From Geosiphon pyriformis (Eukaryota; Glomeromycota; Glomeromycetes; Archaeosporales; Geosiphonaceae): a stretch of DNA of 64,000 nt. Both the position numbers and the translations under genes were made by a program. Shown one piece after another: positions 37,629 through 49,643 of the stretch. The stretch covers positions 132,875 to 196,874 of the forward strand of contig JAAOMT010000495.1 of the NCBI GenBank assembly GCA_016748015.1, in the 5' to 3' direction. Below the pieces are notes generated by a model. That model had not been told where the DNA came from and ran no database searches. It saw nothing but the letters and a program-made list of their open reading frames with translations. How positions within the stretch are numbered: the first letter of the stretch is position 1; each line of letters opens with the position of its first letter.

Positions 37629-38508
37629 TGTTACTCATAGAATATAGGAAATATAGTATTATTAGTCAGTAGATATTAGCCAATCAGAGATAGATGTAGT
37701 AAAATGTGGAATTTCAAGATTTTTCTTAAAGGAATTACAAGATTTCAGAAATTTCAGAATTCTCTGGCAAGGAATCGCAGGATTCCAGAATTCCAGGATT
37801 CTTCTCATTAAAAATTGCAGGATTCCAGGAATTCCAGGATTTCTGTTGTAAAGAATTAAGGAATTGAGGAATCTCAAATATGTATATATAGCAATAGTGG
37901 TAAAAGCAGAAAAAAAATAAGGACATTAAAAATTCTTAGCTTAGTTACCACAATTCTCAAATAAATAATTATTCATTCTATCAAATTCATTCTTCACTAT
38001 CAACACTTCATGTTAATAGTAACTGATACTTAACCATACTGGAACAATAGCTCTTGATCATGACTATTAACAGAATACTAACTTGTAAATTGCCTTGGCT
38101 GATTTCTTATTTTCTCTTTTATTTTTATTTATTTTCTTTGTTGTCTACTAACTTGATTAAAGAATTTACTCTTGGAGGACTTACAGAGGAATAAACTTGC
38201 TTAAACAATACTTACTCTTGAAGAACTTACAGAGGAACTGACATCAAGAAACAGCACTGGTATACACTTATGTAGGATATTGTACCAGAAGAATTATCAA
38301 CCATCAAACTGAGCAAGCAATCAATAAAACTACAGTTTCAGGAAACTACTAATAAACTGTTACTATTGAATCTCTGTTCATTATACAAAGAACTCAATTG
38401 AAAAACCTTCAGATAAAATATCTTCAGATTATCATCATCACCAATCACTTTGCACACCAAGTTATGGGTTTGTTACTTATTTAATACCCCAAAGACTCAC
38501 CTGTAACA
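37629..38508 (+). repeat. Solo-type LTR, 880 bp
   Basis: Begins TGTTAC and ends GTAACA, the short inverted ends typical of LTRs. It is flanked by TTAT (left) and CTAT (right), a possible 4-bp target duplication differing by one transition. A TATA-like ATGTATATATAGCA lies near 37,879. The left third has an iterated GGATTCCAG/AATTCC motif (37,730-37,850). A decayed relative lies at 61,760-62,580 and an inverted one starts at 63,773. No internal gag-pol sequence adjoins it, so it looks like a solo LTR left by recombination. Orientation is inferred from the position of the TATA-like motif and from the 61,760 copy, which is followed by Gag. Confidence 0.65.
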
Positions 38509-41345
38509 CTATTTAAATACAGCATAATATTTACTAATAATAAGATATATTCAAGAATTAATACTATAACTTATAATTTGGTTAAAGTTAAAAACAAAAA
38601 ACCATGAATTTTTATATTAATTTTTTTATTAATATTTTTATTATAAATAATAATTTTACTTTAAACACAAAAAAAACCAAGATTTTTTACTAAATTATCT
38701 ATAAAAACTATAAAATTTAATGTATTAACATTTATTAATTTGAAATAAACAACAAAATTTTTTGAATTTAATATATTTAAACAAATTAGAAAACCACTTA
38801 TTTCAAAAAAAAATTAGTAAGATTATTAGCAATAATAAAATTAAAAATTAATTTAAATTATAAAAAAATTGGATTCTAAAAATCCAAATGTTTTTAATGT
38901 TAAAACTCTTTTCATAAAAAACACATACTATGATAATTCAAAAGTTGATTAACAAAAATTATTCCAAAATGTCTAAAAGATTTAACAATTCTAAAATATT
39001 CTAATTAATTAAGAATATTTAAAATTGAAATATTAAATTTATACTAAAAAGTATTAAATATATTGACAATAAGAAAAATTTTATAAGACAAAAAAAGATA
39101 AACAATATTAATAAAAAAATTATTATTAGAAAAAATCATAAATTTAACTAAATAATATAATAAATTATAAAAAGTTTAATTAAATATATGTAAATTCAAA
39201 AGTTTGTGCTTAAATAATTTGTCTAATATCCTAAAAGTATTAACAAAAAGCATAATTAATACAATTTTTTTTTAGCTTAAACTAACTTAAATGGTTTTAA
39301 ATTATAAAAAAAAGATAATAAATAGTTTTATTTAGGAAATTTTGAGACAAATTTGTTTTTTATTTAAAATACTTTCTAATTAATTAATTTTATTAATTAT
39401 AATAACTTCTAATAATAAAGTTAATTTAAGTTTTATAACTCATAATAAGCTATAATACTACAGAAATTAGATATAAGAATTGTTTATTTAAAACAGCTTT
39501 ATACAAAATTAATAATATAAAAAACTTTTAATATTTTAATTTACTTTCTTAAAACTAAGACCAAAAAAATTTATAGTTGATAAAAATATTTTTAAGTATT
39601 TGTAAACTTTTTAGACTTTGTAATAAAAACTAAAAAGCCACTAATATTTAAAATAATATCTTTGATCTTTATATTAATAAATATAATAACAATCTTATTT
39701 GTATTAATAATAATATTAGTAATATTAAAAAACTTATTTACTATGTTCAAAATATGCTAAATAATAGTATAACTGTTTTTAATTCAGATTGTATTATATA
39801 TAAAAGCTTTTACTATAAACTTAAAAATAAAATTTATATTAAATTTTATCTTATCAGTATATATTATAATTTTAAAGTCTATATAATAATTAAAAACAAT
39901 ATTTAATTTTATACAAAAAAAGATTATAAAAAATATATTACAAAAAAAAAATCTTGTTCATATCTAATCTATTTTGTATTGTATATTTATTAATTAAGCC
40001 AAAATTTATTATTATTTAATTAGTATAATCATTGTAAATAAAACCAAAAAATCAAATAAACTTATTACATATTTTAATTTTTTATAAATTTTTTTTAAGA
40101 TGTTTTTAACTAATAGAATTATATGCTTTATACATATTTTATAATACCAATTAAATCTTTTTACTTTTTTTTAAAGTATTTTATAATTAAATTAATAGTA
40201 AAAATAAAAAAATATGTAAATATACTTCTTAAAACCAAAAAATTGTTACTTTAAACATCTGAAACATATTGTATACACTTAAAATACAATTAAAAATAAT
40301 CTTAAATAAGATTTTTTTAGCTATTTTATTAAAACAATAAATCTAATTTTTATGATAAAATAATTACACAAAATAATTAATAATAGATTTAAAAACAATT
40401 TAGTATTAACAATAATAAAAAATATATATATTTTTAGTAATAATATATAAAAAAACAAATATATATTAGTTATTTTGTATTTTTGATAAAAAATTTGAAC
40501 ACAAATTATTAAAAATTTAATTTATAATATTTTGGTCAATTTTATTTAAAAATAATTTATTTATAAATATTAAATTTTTTATATTAATTTTGAATTTTAA
40601 ATTTTAAATTTATATTATGTTAAATTAAAATACAGTTTTATTCATCTTATAAAATAAGTAAATAAATTGACAAAAAAATTAAAATATATTTATGTTAATT
40701 TTTAGTCTTGTTTTAAATATAAATTATTAATAAATTTTTTAATTTTAATTAAAAAAATTTAATAAAAAAAAATTCAAATATATTTATTAATAACAAAATT
40801 ATTAAGTTTTGGCTAAAAAAAATTAAATAATTATTAATTATAAATTTGATAAAATAAATTAACAATCTTAGTTTATTTCTAAAATTAAAAATTAAAAAAC
40901 TATAATACAATATACTAATATATAATACATATAATTATGTTTAATTTTAAATAAATTATTTAAAAATTAACTTAAAAAATATTTGTTAATAAGCAAATAA
41001 TTTAATAGCTTAATAAATATTTACAATTTAATTAAAATTAATTTTTTTCTGTATAACCAAAAATATATGTATATAGTAATTTCTAATTTATAAAAAAGAT
41101 ATTAAATAATAAAACTACAAAAAATAATAAATATTTTTATTATTATTTAAAATATTAAAATTATTTACAAATTATTAATTTTTGTTTTTTTTTGGTTTTT
41201 TATCTTTAATTTCTTTTTTTTTAAAAAAAAATATTATTTATACTAAAAACAAAAATAATTATTCAGATGTTTAAAATTTTAACATAAAATTAAAAAAAAT
41301 TATTTATAAAAGTCATAAAAAAATATATAATTAAAAATATAAAAA
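38509..41345 (-). mobile_element. Fossil LINE (minus), RT part of a split copy
   Basis: AT-saturated but alignable in part. 40,095-40,165 (TTTAAGATGTTTTTAACTAA, then ATGCTTTATACATATTTTAT) parallels copy C at 44,180-44,235 (CCTAAGATGTTCCCAACCAA, then ATGCATGTTTTGTAAAACC). 40,240-40,285 parallels copy C at 44,330-44,370. These are the RT region upstream of the catalytic motif. No ORF survives. The right end meets the 3' tail of copy C. Confidence 0.55.
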
Positions 41346-41492
41346 TATGTTAAATTTTTTTTTTTATTATTATCATTTTACGAGTGAGATCCAAACACTA
41401 CTTAGTACTATACATCATATAAATGATCTAAACTAGGTGTGAATCATGCATTTTTTATACATGACCAGCTATTCGGGCCAGTCAGGACAGCA

Positions 41493-44400
41493 CTACACAC
41501 CTATATGTACAGAGACTGCATCCCCAATACCCAAAAAAAATGAACAAAACTTACGAAACCCAAAACTAACCCCAAAAGCTTCAGCTACACTCAACAACCT
41601 AATCATACCAGGTGAAAATGCCAAAGACAAACCAGAAATTGATGCGGGAATGAATCCATCACGTAGAATCAAACCATGCCTCTCCATAAATGCCCAGTGT
41701 TTGGCATAAACCAACCAGATATTATCCTGAAACACAAGACAAAACTCACATACAAAGCTCACAATCCTTTTAGTACCTTCCTTAGAATCTTTAAAAACCA
41801 AGACAGACTCATAAAACCAGTCATCAAAAACAAAGCCCTTACACAAAGCAACACCAATTCCAACCTCAGATATACAAGAAGCCAATATCTGCAAGACACA
41901 TAAAGAAGAACAAGATAGACCAGAAAGAGCCTCCCAAGCTAAAGCATGAGCATCCAACAAACAAGCATGGTCAGCGACATTATGAAGACACAAAAAGATG
42001 TGATCCGAGATCTCAACATCACCACAGAACAGACAGACCACACTGGAGTATCTCTTATCATATAAGCACTTGTGCACAGCAACAGGAAGCCGAAAATGAA
42101 GAGTTTTCATAAAGTAAATACGACAGCTTGCCGTGTGCATGCTGGTAAAACCAGAGGCCAAGTGAGAATCAGTGTGCCACACCAAAGAAGACTTAAACCA
42201 ATTGATATTAGCATACAAACTAGCAGCCACAATGCAAAAACCAACTCCAACCTCCCAATGAGCACAATTAACTGATCAAAAAACATCATGAACAAAGTGT
42301 CTAGAATTACCAAAAACTGCCGCACCACCAGCACACAAAAAACATTTACTGACTAAATAAGGCAGATGCCAAGCAGATAGAGCAGCGTTTTTGGCAAGTG
42401 CATCAGCATGCTCATTGCCTAAGACACCTAAATGACTTTTTATCTTAATCCAATTCACATCCAAATTTTTTTGACAAATGACAGTAGCAATGTGGTGACA
42501 CTCGATCCAACAGCAGTTTTTGAAATCTGGATGAATCAACAAAGACTTCGACCTGTATGCATCCAAAGTGGCTTGGCTATCCGAAAACAAGTCAATTGAA
42601 TGAGAAGATGAAACACACTCAAGGGCCAAAGCTATGGCTTGCAGCTCCGTCATAGTAGAAGAAACCAAACCAGACATCCCAACACCCAAACCCAAGTTAA
42701 TGTCCTCAAAAAAAATGGCAGCACCTGCTTTCATGTCAATAGTGCCCAGACCAGACAGAGACCTATCCGTATATACAGAAAGACGGGCAGCATCAACAGT
42801 CAACAGAGTATCACAAACTACACCAAAGTCACAAAAAAGACAAACATCTAACACAGCATAACCATCCAACAAAGAAGAACTCAAGAAGAAGGGAACAACA
42901 CCACCAAGAAAGTGAATGGAGAGATCAAACCAGAAAGGGATTGGACCACAAGAGTCTAGCCTCTTTCAACGCTTGAAGGTCCCCCAGCTGAAAACATTAC
43001 CATCTCTGCCACAAAGTTGTTTCACAAAAGCAATCCCATAACACCTGAGCAAAGAGACACACTTGAAAAAACAGAGTTCACTAAGAATTAAGGACATAGG
43101 TGTACCGCACCGATGGCAAAAAGCACAAGCCAAAGAGCCACCCAAAGACAAATCACACCCAGAAAAAATACGAACCACACCAGCCAAAAAATTGTTTGAG
43201 GGATTGACACCAATACAAAATGGAAATAGCAAAGAATGACGCGGATGCCAGCTGAAAACTTGAAGGTCATGAGACCTATAAGAAAAAAGATAACCCAAAA
43301 TACCAGCAGAATTTGCAAAAGTAACAGCGGATGCCAATTTATTCTCAGTCTGAATCTGCTCAAAAGTCTTCAGACCATACAATAAGAGGTGATGCAGTAC
43401 ATTATTGGGGAAATCACAGGGCAACCCAAACTTAGATTTCAAAATCTTGCATACCAGAGCATCCCATTTGTTACAAACACTCACAGAAATGAAACTGAAC
43501 TGAATCCTATAGCTGATGATAGAAAAAAGAACCACAGACACCAAATACGCACATTGTTTATCAGAAACTGCCTTCCTCAAAACCAGATTCACAAAAAACT
43601 GCACATCCGCCTGGGCTTTAGCTAAACTGGGCTTCAAAAGACCCTCGGAAGATAAAAAAATGCTTAGATAATGATGAGATACCTCTTTCTTGGCAATAGA
43701 GATAGGCACACTACTGATAGTTAAATAAAAGTCTGACACCTGGCAATTGATGGGGATGGCCACTATTTTGTCATTATTCACAGAAATATCATTAAACCTA
43801 AAAAACTCACTAATAACATCAAGGATGCGCTGTGCAGCAGCCTGGCTGCTACCAATCCAAATAGTATCATCGACAAAAGCGCCAGCAGCAAAAAACAAAA
43901 ACAGCCCAGTCCAAGAATCCACCTGGCCAGTTTTAGATATAAAATAAGAATTCAACCTGTAGCCATACACACTATCCTGTCTTTTGACTTCACACAAGAG
44001 TGAATCGTAGAATATATGCCAGAAAAGAGGAGAGAAAACTTCTCCTTGGTCCAGCCCATCATGAACACAATACCCATCAGTCAAGCCAAAGTCAGTTATC
44101 ACTCTGTTAATGCAACCATTGTGAATGCTACCAAAAAATCTAACAAACTTATTACACATCTTAATTCTGACCAGACTTCTCCTAAGATGTTCCCAACCAA
44201 CCAAGTCATAAGTCTTATGCATGTTTTGTAAAACCAGCCAGAGTTCTCAGTTTTTCTCCAGAGCATCTTCAATCACTGAACCTACAGCAAAAATGGGAGA
44301 CTGTGTTGACGTACTCTTTAAAACTGAAAAATTGTCCCTACGAAGAACATCAAAAGCACTGCAAGCCGAAAAAATCCTATCCAAGAGGATCTTGGAAAGA

Positions 44401-46181
44401 ATCTTGCAGGCCATTTCAATCAGAGCAATAGGACAAGTGTTCATGAAAACTCTCTCCTATTTATATGGTTTAGGAATTATAGAAACCCAAGCTTCTCTCC
44501 AAGGTCCAGGAATTAACTCACTAACTAAACATAGGTTCAAAAGCACCAGAAGCATATTCAAAACTGATTTGTCACACCACTTTCATAATTTGTTAGAGAT
44601 ACCAGAAAGACCAGCCGCCTTTCCATCAGGAAGATCTTTGATGACTGTTGACATCTCATTAAAACTAATTGGACACATGACACCAGAGAAAACACCATCA
44701 AAAATATGCTCCAGAGGCCGATATTGGCGAACCCAATCTCCAGAGATGTCAGAAACCACCCTACACTTCCTGGTCTACTCTTCCATGATTTCATCCACCT
44801 TTGATTTAACAGAGTCAGGCTCCAAAACCAACTCATGCCCCACAACCAAATAATCTAAGACTACCTTACAAAAGGGACGCTCCAAAACACTCCTAATGGT
44901 GTAACCTTTGACTAGTTCAAAACTCTCCATCCTCTTACCAATAGCCTGCTTGATCAAAGATTTCTCAGCACGTTTGGATTCCAACAACTTAGAAGCATGG
45001 TACAACTTCTTTGTTTTGGCCAGCGCAGAACAAATGGGATTGAAACCAGAACCAGAAAAGAACAGAAATTTCACCACCAACACACCAGAGGAATTAAGCT
45101 TATTCCATGTCTTTAACAATAAAGCAAAATTCCCACCAGAAACCAAGTGAGAATTTCTAACCAGCTTAGACACCAGCAGCTCCAGTTTATGAAACCTAGA
45201 TGAGACCTTATTAAAAACATTATCAAAACTCTTGAACTATTTTTTTCTGAAAGTTCCGTCTGCTAAAAGAACCATAATTTTTTGAACAACGTTCCACATC
45301 TCATCCATATCTGAAAATTTTCTAGCCATAACAAAAGCATCTGAAAACATAGAAGTATTATCAGCCGTGGTATTCTTGAACTCCAACCATTTCACCTCAC
45401 TGGCACATTTGATGTCAAATTTTCAATAATCACTGTTGGCCTGTTTGCGCAATGAAAATAGCTGCACATCCAATAACCCACCTATACCCACAGACACAGA
45501 AACAGCCTTATGATCAGTATTAAAAAAGTCATCAACACCAGCTACACTGTGATCCACAACTGTGTTAATCAAATTAGAGGAAACAAAAATGTAGTTAATT
45601 GTTTTGGTGACACCACAAGAATTGCATCAAGTAGAAGATTTCACAAATGAACTCTCACCCAAAGAGTTAACCAAACCCAAATCAAAACACTTATTGAAAC
45701 TGGCATATTTGTGAGAACCGTTCTCATTGAAATCACCACCAAGAACAATGAAAGAAGATTCATTCATTGCTTTAGCAATGAAAGAGTTGATATTACCAGC
45801 TTAAAAGAAACAAACCACCGAAGAAGCACCAACATACAGTCCTAGAATCAACACAGAAAGTTTGTTCTTAAAAAGCAGTCTCACCAACAAGAGCCAACCA
45901 GGAACCTCCGAAACCTTGCACACATATCTTGCCAACAAAAAGTTCAAAATAATAGCAACACCAGATCCCATGTGACCAGAATTCAGACCAAAAGTAAAAA
46001 CATGAATGCCATCAAACCCATCAGCAATCCAAGGGCAAATCTTCCCCTTCAACTTTGTTTCAGTCACAATGGAAACCATATTGTTCATATTCTTATGCCA
46101 ACAAACAATGTTCGTCTTCTTTGCACAATTGTTCATACCTTTAACATTGCACATGGCAATCTTCCAAACTAAATAAGTCAT
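41493..46181 (-). pseudogene. LINE copy C ORF2 (endonuclease-RT-RNase H-CCHC), nonsense-only decay
   Basis: Runs 1,563 codons in one frame from ATG (MTYLVWKIAMCNVKGMNN). Endonuclease (46,181-about 45,450): TETKLKG, GLYVGA. RT: the FVDDTIWIGSS catalytic motif is intact (about 43,885-43,855), with DGLDQGEVFSPLFW before it. RNase H: SVYTDRS, STMTELQA, LFSDSQATLDA, SHLGVLGNEHADA. C-terminal zinc motif: CLFCGDVEISDHIFLC (about 42,040-41,990). Stops: TAA at 45,801 (Gln in copy B), and TAG/TGA at Trp positions in DY*KF (near 45,436), KK*FK (near 45,240), EE*TR (near 44,775), PYK*E (near 44,445) and EKN*E (near 44,247). Without these it would be a typical LINE ORF2. Confidence 0.85.
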
Positions 46182-48123
46182 TGAGATAACATAAGAGCTG
46201 ACAAACCCGAACCAGAACACAGAAGATTCAACTTATCCAAAACTGAACCAACTAAAGTTTTCAAAACAACCAATTTTGTCTCCAATCCACCCACCTTGAC
46301 AGTAAGAACCCTAGAACCACTAGTGCTGAGGTTGACAACAGCATTATCAATGACAGGGGGAGTAATACCAGAAGAACTCAAAGCATTGTCTACAATCATA
46401 TCCGAATTCACCTCAAAACCCAAAGCTGCAGAGACAACAGGAGGGGAAACCAGGGAAGAAGGAACTAAAGGAACCACACCAAAAAAATCCAATCTAACCA
46501 GGATGCCAGAAACACGGTCAGCCAAAAGCTCCAAAAAGTGTTCCAAAATCACCAAACAATCACTTAAATGGAAGGCAACACGATGGTCAGAGACTGCTGA
46601 AGGAGGAACCAAACCAGAACGCAAATCATAACCAGAGAAACCAGAAAGCAATGCATGAAAGAAGATGCCACCAGCAACTTGGGCCTATGTCTTGCCACCA
46701 AACGAAACTGGATGAGCAATAGGAGCCAATTTCTTTTTATATATACCAGCCAGACGAACCCGATCCTGATCAGAAACTACCCTTTTCCCATGAGCACCAG
46801 AACTTTCACCCACAGAACAATCAGCATGGATATGACCAAATTGTTTGCACTTGGCACAGCTAGCCAAAACAAGACTAGCCCAATGCAAACTAACACCCTT
46901 GAAAATCGGAATGGTATAAACAGCAGCCAATCTGGCAGCTTCACTTTCAAAACAAATAATTGCATACTGATTGTGGACATATGAACTGGGATCACAGCCA
47001 ATAAAACAAGTTTTTCCACCATACGACATTAACAAATCAGACAAATCATGAGCAGAAGTACTCACAGACAACGTATAAAGCATAGCCCGATGTCAATTCC
47101 TAGATACTCACGTTTGTTTATCACAAACAGCCAGCGCTATGCAAACTGAATCTTTTCCCACAAGAACAGACCACTTAGAAGCAACCAAACTGGCAACTTC
47201 TGATGACTCAAATTTAATCCGGGTCTTTTGCCAAAGACCAATCAATTGCATCCTGATGGAAACAAGCTTGCCAAATCTAGAAAAAACTGATTCTACAGCC
47301 ACCTTTAGAAGATCCACTGGGATCTTTTTAATGACCACTTCCTGATTCAAACAAATGTTTGCTTTTTTGAGATCACCATTGACAACAATTTTCTCACAGA
47401 CCGCCATCTCTCTGGCCTTAATTAAACTAGACTCACTTGTGAAAGTTGAACAAATAACACCAGGAAATTTTGAGGGAGTTGAAGCTCCCCCAAAACCATC
47501 AATTTTGTAAAAAATTTTTTGATTGAAATGAGCTTATTACCATTAGACCTGCCAGAAACAGCTGACAAATTCACATTAAGAGCAAATAATTTCACTGGCC
47601 TAAAACTACAACTCTTGAGAACACGTGATTTAGAAGAGGGCAGCTGATTGAACTCATTGATTTTAGAAGGCGGCAATATGGAATCATCGTCATCGTCATT
47701 CATAGTAACAAATAGAAGCACCTTAAGAGATTGTTCCAATACATATGTCTGAGTGCGAGTTCTATGCGGCGTAGTCTCATCTATTTTGTCATCTTTACTT
47801 GAATCAACATAGCTTGTCTCCTTGGCAACTAAGTTCTCCAAATTCTCGACATCCGAAAGACCACTTACATTGCCAGAAATGCTACCTACTTTGCTTCTCC
47901 AGGATGCTGCTGGCTCACTATTGTCACCACCCAAGTCTTCCAAATGTAAAGGACCAGCAGATGACTCAACTAAAACGCCAGCTGCAGGCTTTTTAAGCTT
48001 CTTGTAGGATGCACCACAGGCATATACTGTATCAACACACTTGTTTTTAGCACTCTGATGGGTTCCCAAACCAGCCGAACCCGAACCAGAACCACCAGTA
48101 GACGAGCTCATTGGTTCTATCAC
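46178..48123 (-). pseudogene. LINE copy C ORF1 (Gag-like), broken
   Basis: The N-terminus is a Ser/Gly-rich tract (MIEPMSSSTGGSGSGSAG). A frameshift lies in the A/T homopolymers near 47,515; the later segments share one frame. The RRM-like part (47407-47108) has EVVIKKIPVDL, SIRMQLIGLWQK and SVLVGKDSV. The CCHC knuckle is CAKCKQFGHIHADC (about 46,861-46,820), with all ligands. It is followed by VSFGGKT and a hydrophobic, Leu-patterned C-terminus (46651-46178). It ends SQ-TGA, overlapping the ORF2 ATG. Individual stops lie at the borders of these segments. Confidence 0.75.
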
Positions 48124-48240
48124 AATAAATAAAGGTAGATTAGAAGAAATAGTTAACAGAGACTGAGAGGATAAAGAAAAGGAAAAGCAATTTCTTCAAA
48201 ATTATTTTTCATTTTCATTGTGGTTAGGGGATCAACGAGA

Positions 48241-49055
48241 AAAAAGATATTATATCATTTTAAATTTTTTTTTTGTTAAATAAATATAGCAAAAAGCTAT
48301 TTTAATAATTTTAATAAAAACAACAAATATAATTATACAAAAAATTTATATTATTTATAAAAAAATTATTTGACTTATATTAAAAATTAAAAATTAATAT
48401 TTAAATCTTTAAATTAACAAAAATTATTAATATTGGTATTATAAACTAAAAGTTATTAATAAAAGACTTTAAATACCAAGAAAATCATATTTTTTATAAT
48501 ACTAATTTGTTAAACTTATGTTTAATAATGTTTTTTTTGTTTAGCTTCCTAAATTGAAGTATATTAAAAAAATAGAGAAAATAGTATTAAGATATTTTCA
48601 GAATTTTTCTTTGCTTTTCTTGTAATTTGGAAATTAATGAAAAAAAGTTTGTTTACCTCAATTTTTAATTTCATCCAAATTTTTTTTCTGGCAGAATTTT
48701 AAGTAATCTGAATTTAGATTTTAACAATCCAAAAGTCAAAAATAAAAATAAAAATGTTTATTAACAATTAAGATGAGTTTTATTTAATTTAAAATTTGGA
48801 TTTATTTATTTTTTATTTACATTTATATTTTCTGATAATTTATTTATTAAATTTAAAAAATCAAATTTTTGAATTATATCTTGTATATAATTTTATTTAT
48901 AATAATATTTTTTTAAATAAATATATTATATTGAAAACTAACTTTTTTTCAAGTTCTTAATTTTAGTTCAATAACAATCTATTTAAAATATGTCAAATTG
49001 ATTGTTTTAAATTTAATATTTTCAAGATTTAATATCTTGCTTTAATACATACGCA
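48241..49055. other. AT-saturated DNA, possible continuation of the split LINE fossil
   Basis: About 0.8 kb with the same composition as 38,509-41,345. Copy C is probably inserted between the two. No motif was recognised in it. Confidence 0.4.
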
Positions 49056-49643
49056 TCCTATAGAATAAAGGAAATTCACATTAGGCCGTCCACCGTACTT
49101 CAAATCGATGAGGGGAATCATCAGGTGGGGTGTGAACATTAATCATCATTTCTTGTTTGCTTGTGCGGTTGATGCATCTCGGAGATGAATGTCGAAACTG
49201 TTAATTCAAACCCAAAAATTGTGACGAAACATGAAGCCGTTGAATGGACTGGACTTCTTGAATAATAATGCCAAGGTATCAATTTACTGTCTTATTTCAG
49301 AACAGGGGAAACGTATTTGTCTCTAGAAGGATTATTTCGAAATATGACCCTTCTCAGAAATCTCGAACATTGACGCAAAATGAGGATTTGTCCGTTTACT
49401 CCAATATATGGCGATGTACTGATGTGTGTATTTGTGAAGGGGCAACGTCATCTCATCACTTCTTTTAAATCTGATTTTATTTATCTGGCTCTGCTGTATG
49501 TTGATCACAATAATTGCAATTGTCACACACTATTTGATCAAAAATAGCCATTTCTATTTCTGTAAAGACTTGAAAAATTCATATTTTCCTGCTTCGATAA
49601 TCACAAAAACACATATCTGCTATTATTACTTGGCCCTTGAATC
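49056..49643. other. Upstream region of UPF2
   Basis: Composition changes abruptly at about 49,050 to ordinary genic DNA. The open stretch at 49268-49468 has no recognisable features. The region presumably includes the UPF2 promoter and 5'-UTR; no motif is diagnostic. Confidence 0.45.

Larger units (their letters stand above)
41346..48240 (-). mobile_element. LINE copy C, full length but decayed
   Basis: Minus-strand copy with a 5' leader (to about 48,240), ORF1 (48,123-46,178), ORF2 (46,181-41,493), a 3'-UTR of about 100 bp and an A/ATA-type tail (TTTTTTTTTTATTATTATCA on the plus strand, about 41,358-41,377). Its boundaries are sharp in base composition, moderately AT-rich inside and AT-saturated outside. 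ORF2 is in a single frame from end to end, interrupted only by nonsense codons, and its catalytic residues are largely intact. This is probably one of the youngest copies here. Confidence 0.85.

Noticed and set aside
37715-37865. CRISPR-like or satellite array
   Set aside because: Units are irregular, too short and without spacers; eukaryotic context; better read as LTR regulatory motif iteration.
37662-37926. Minus-strand ORFs with repeated FWNP/LEFWN-like residues
   Set aside because: They are translations of the iterated GGATTCCAG motif in the LTR, not a protein repeat.
41446-42275. Plus-strand ORFs over LINE copy C
   Set aside because: Shadows of the minus-strand ORF2 C-terminus, RNase H and CCHC coding sequence.
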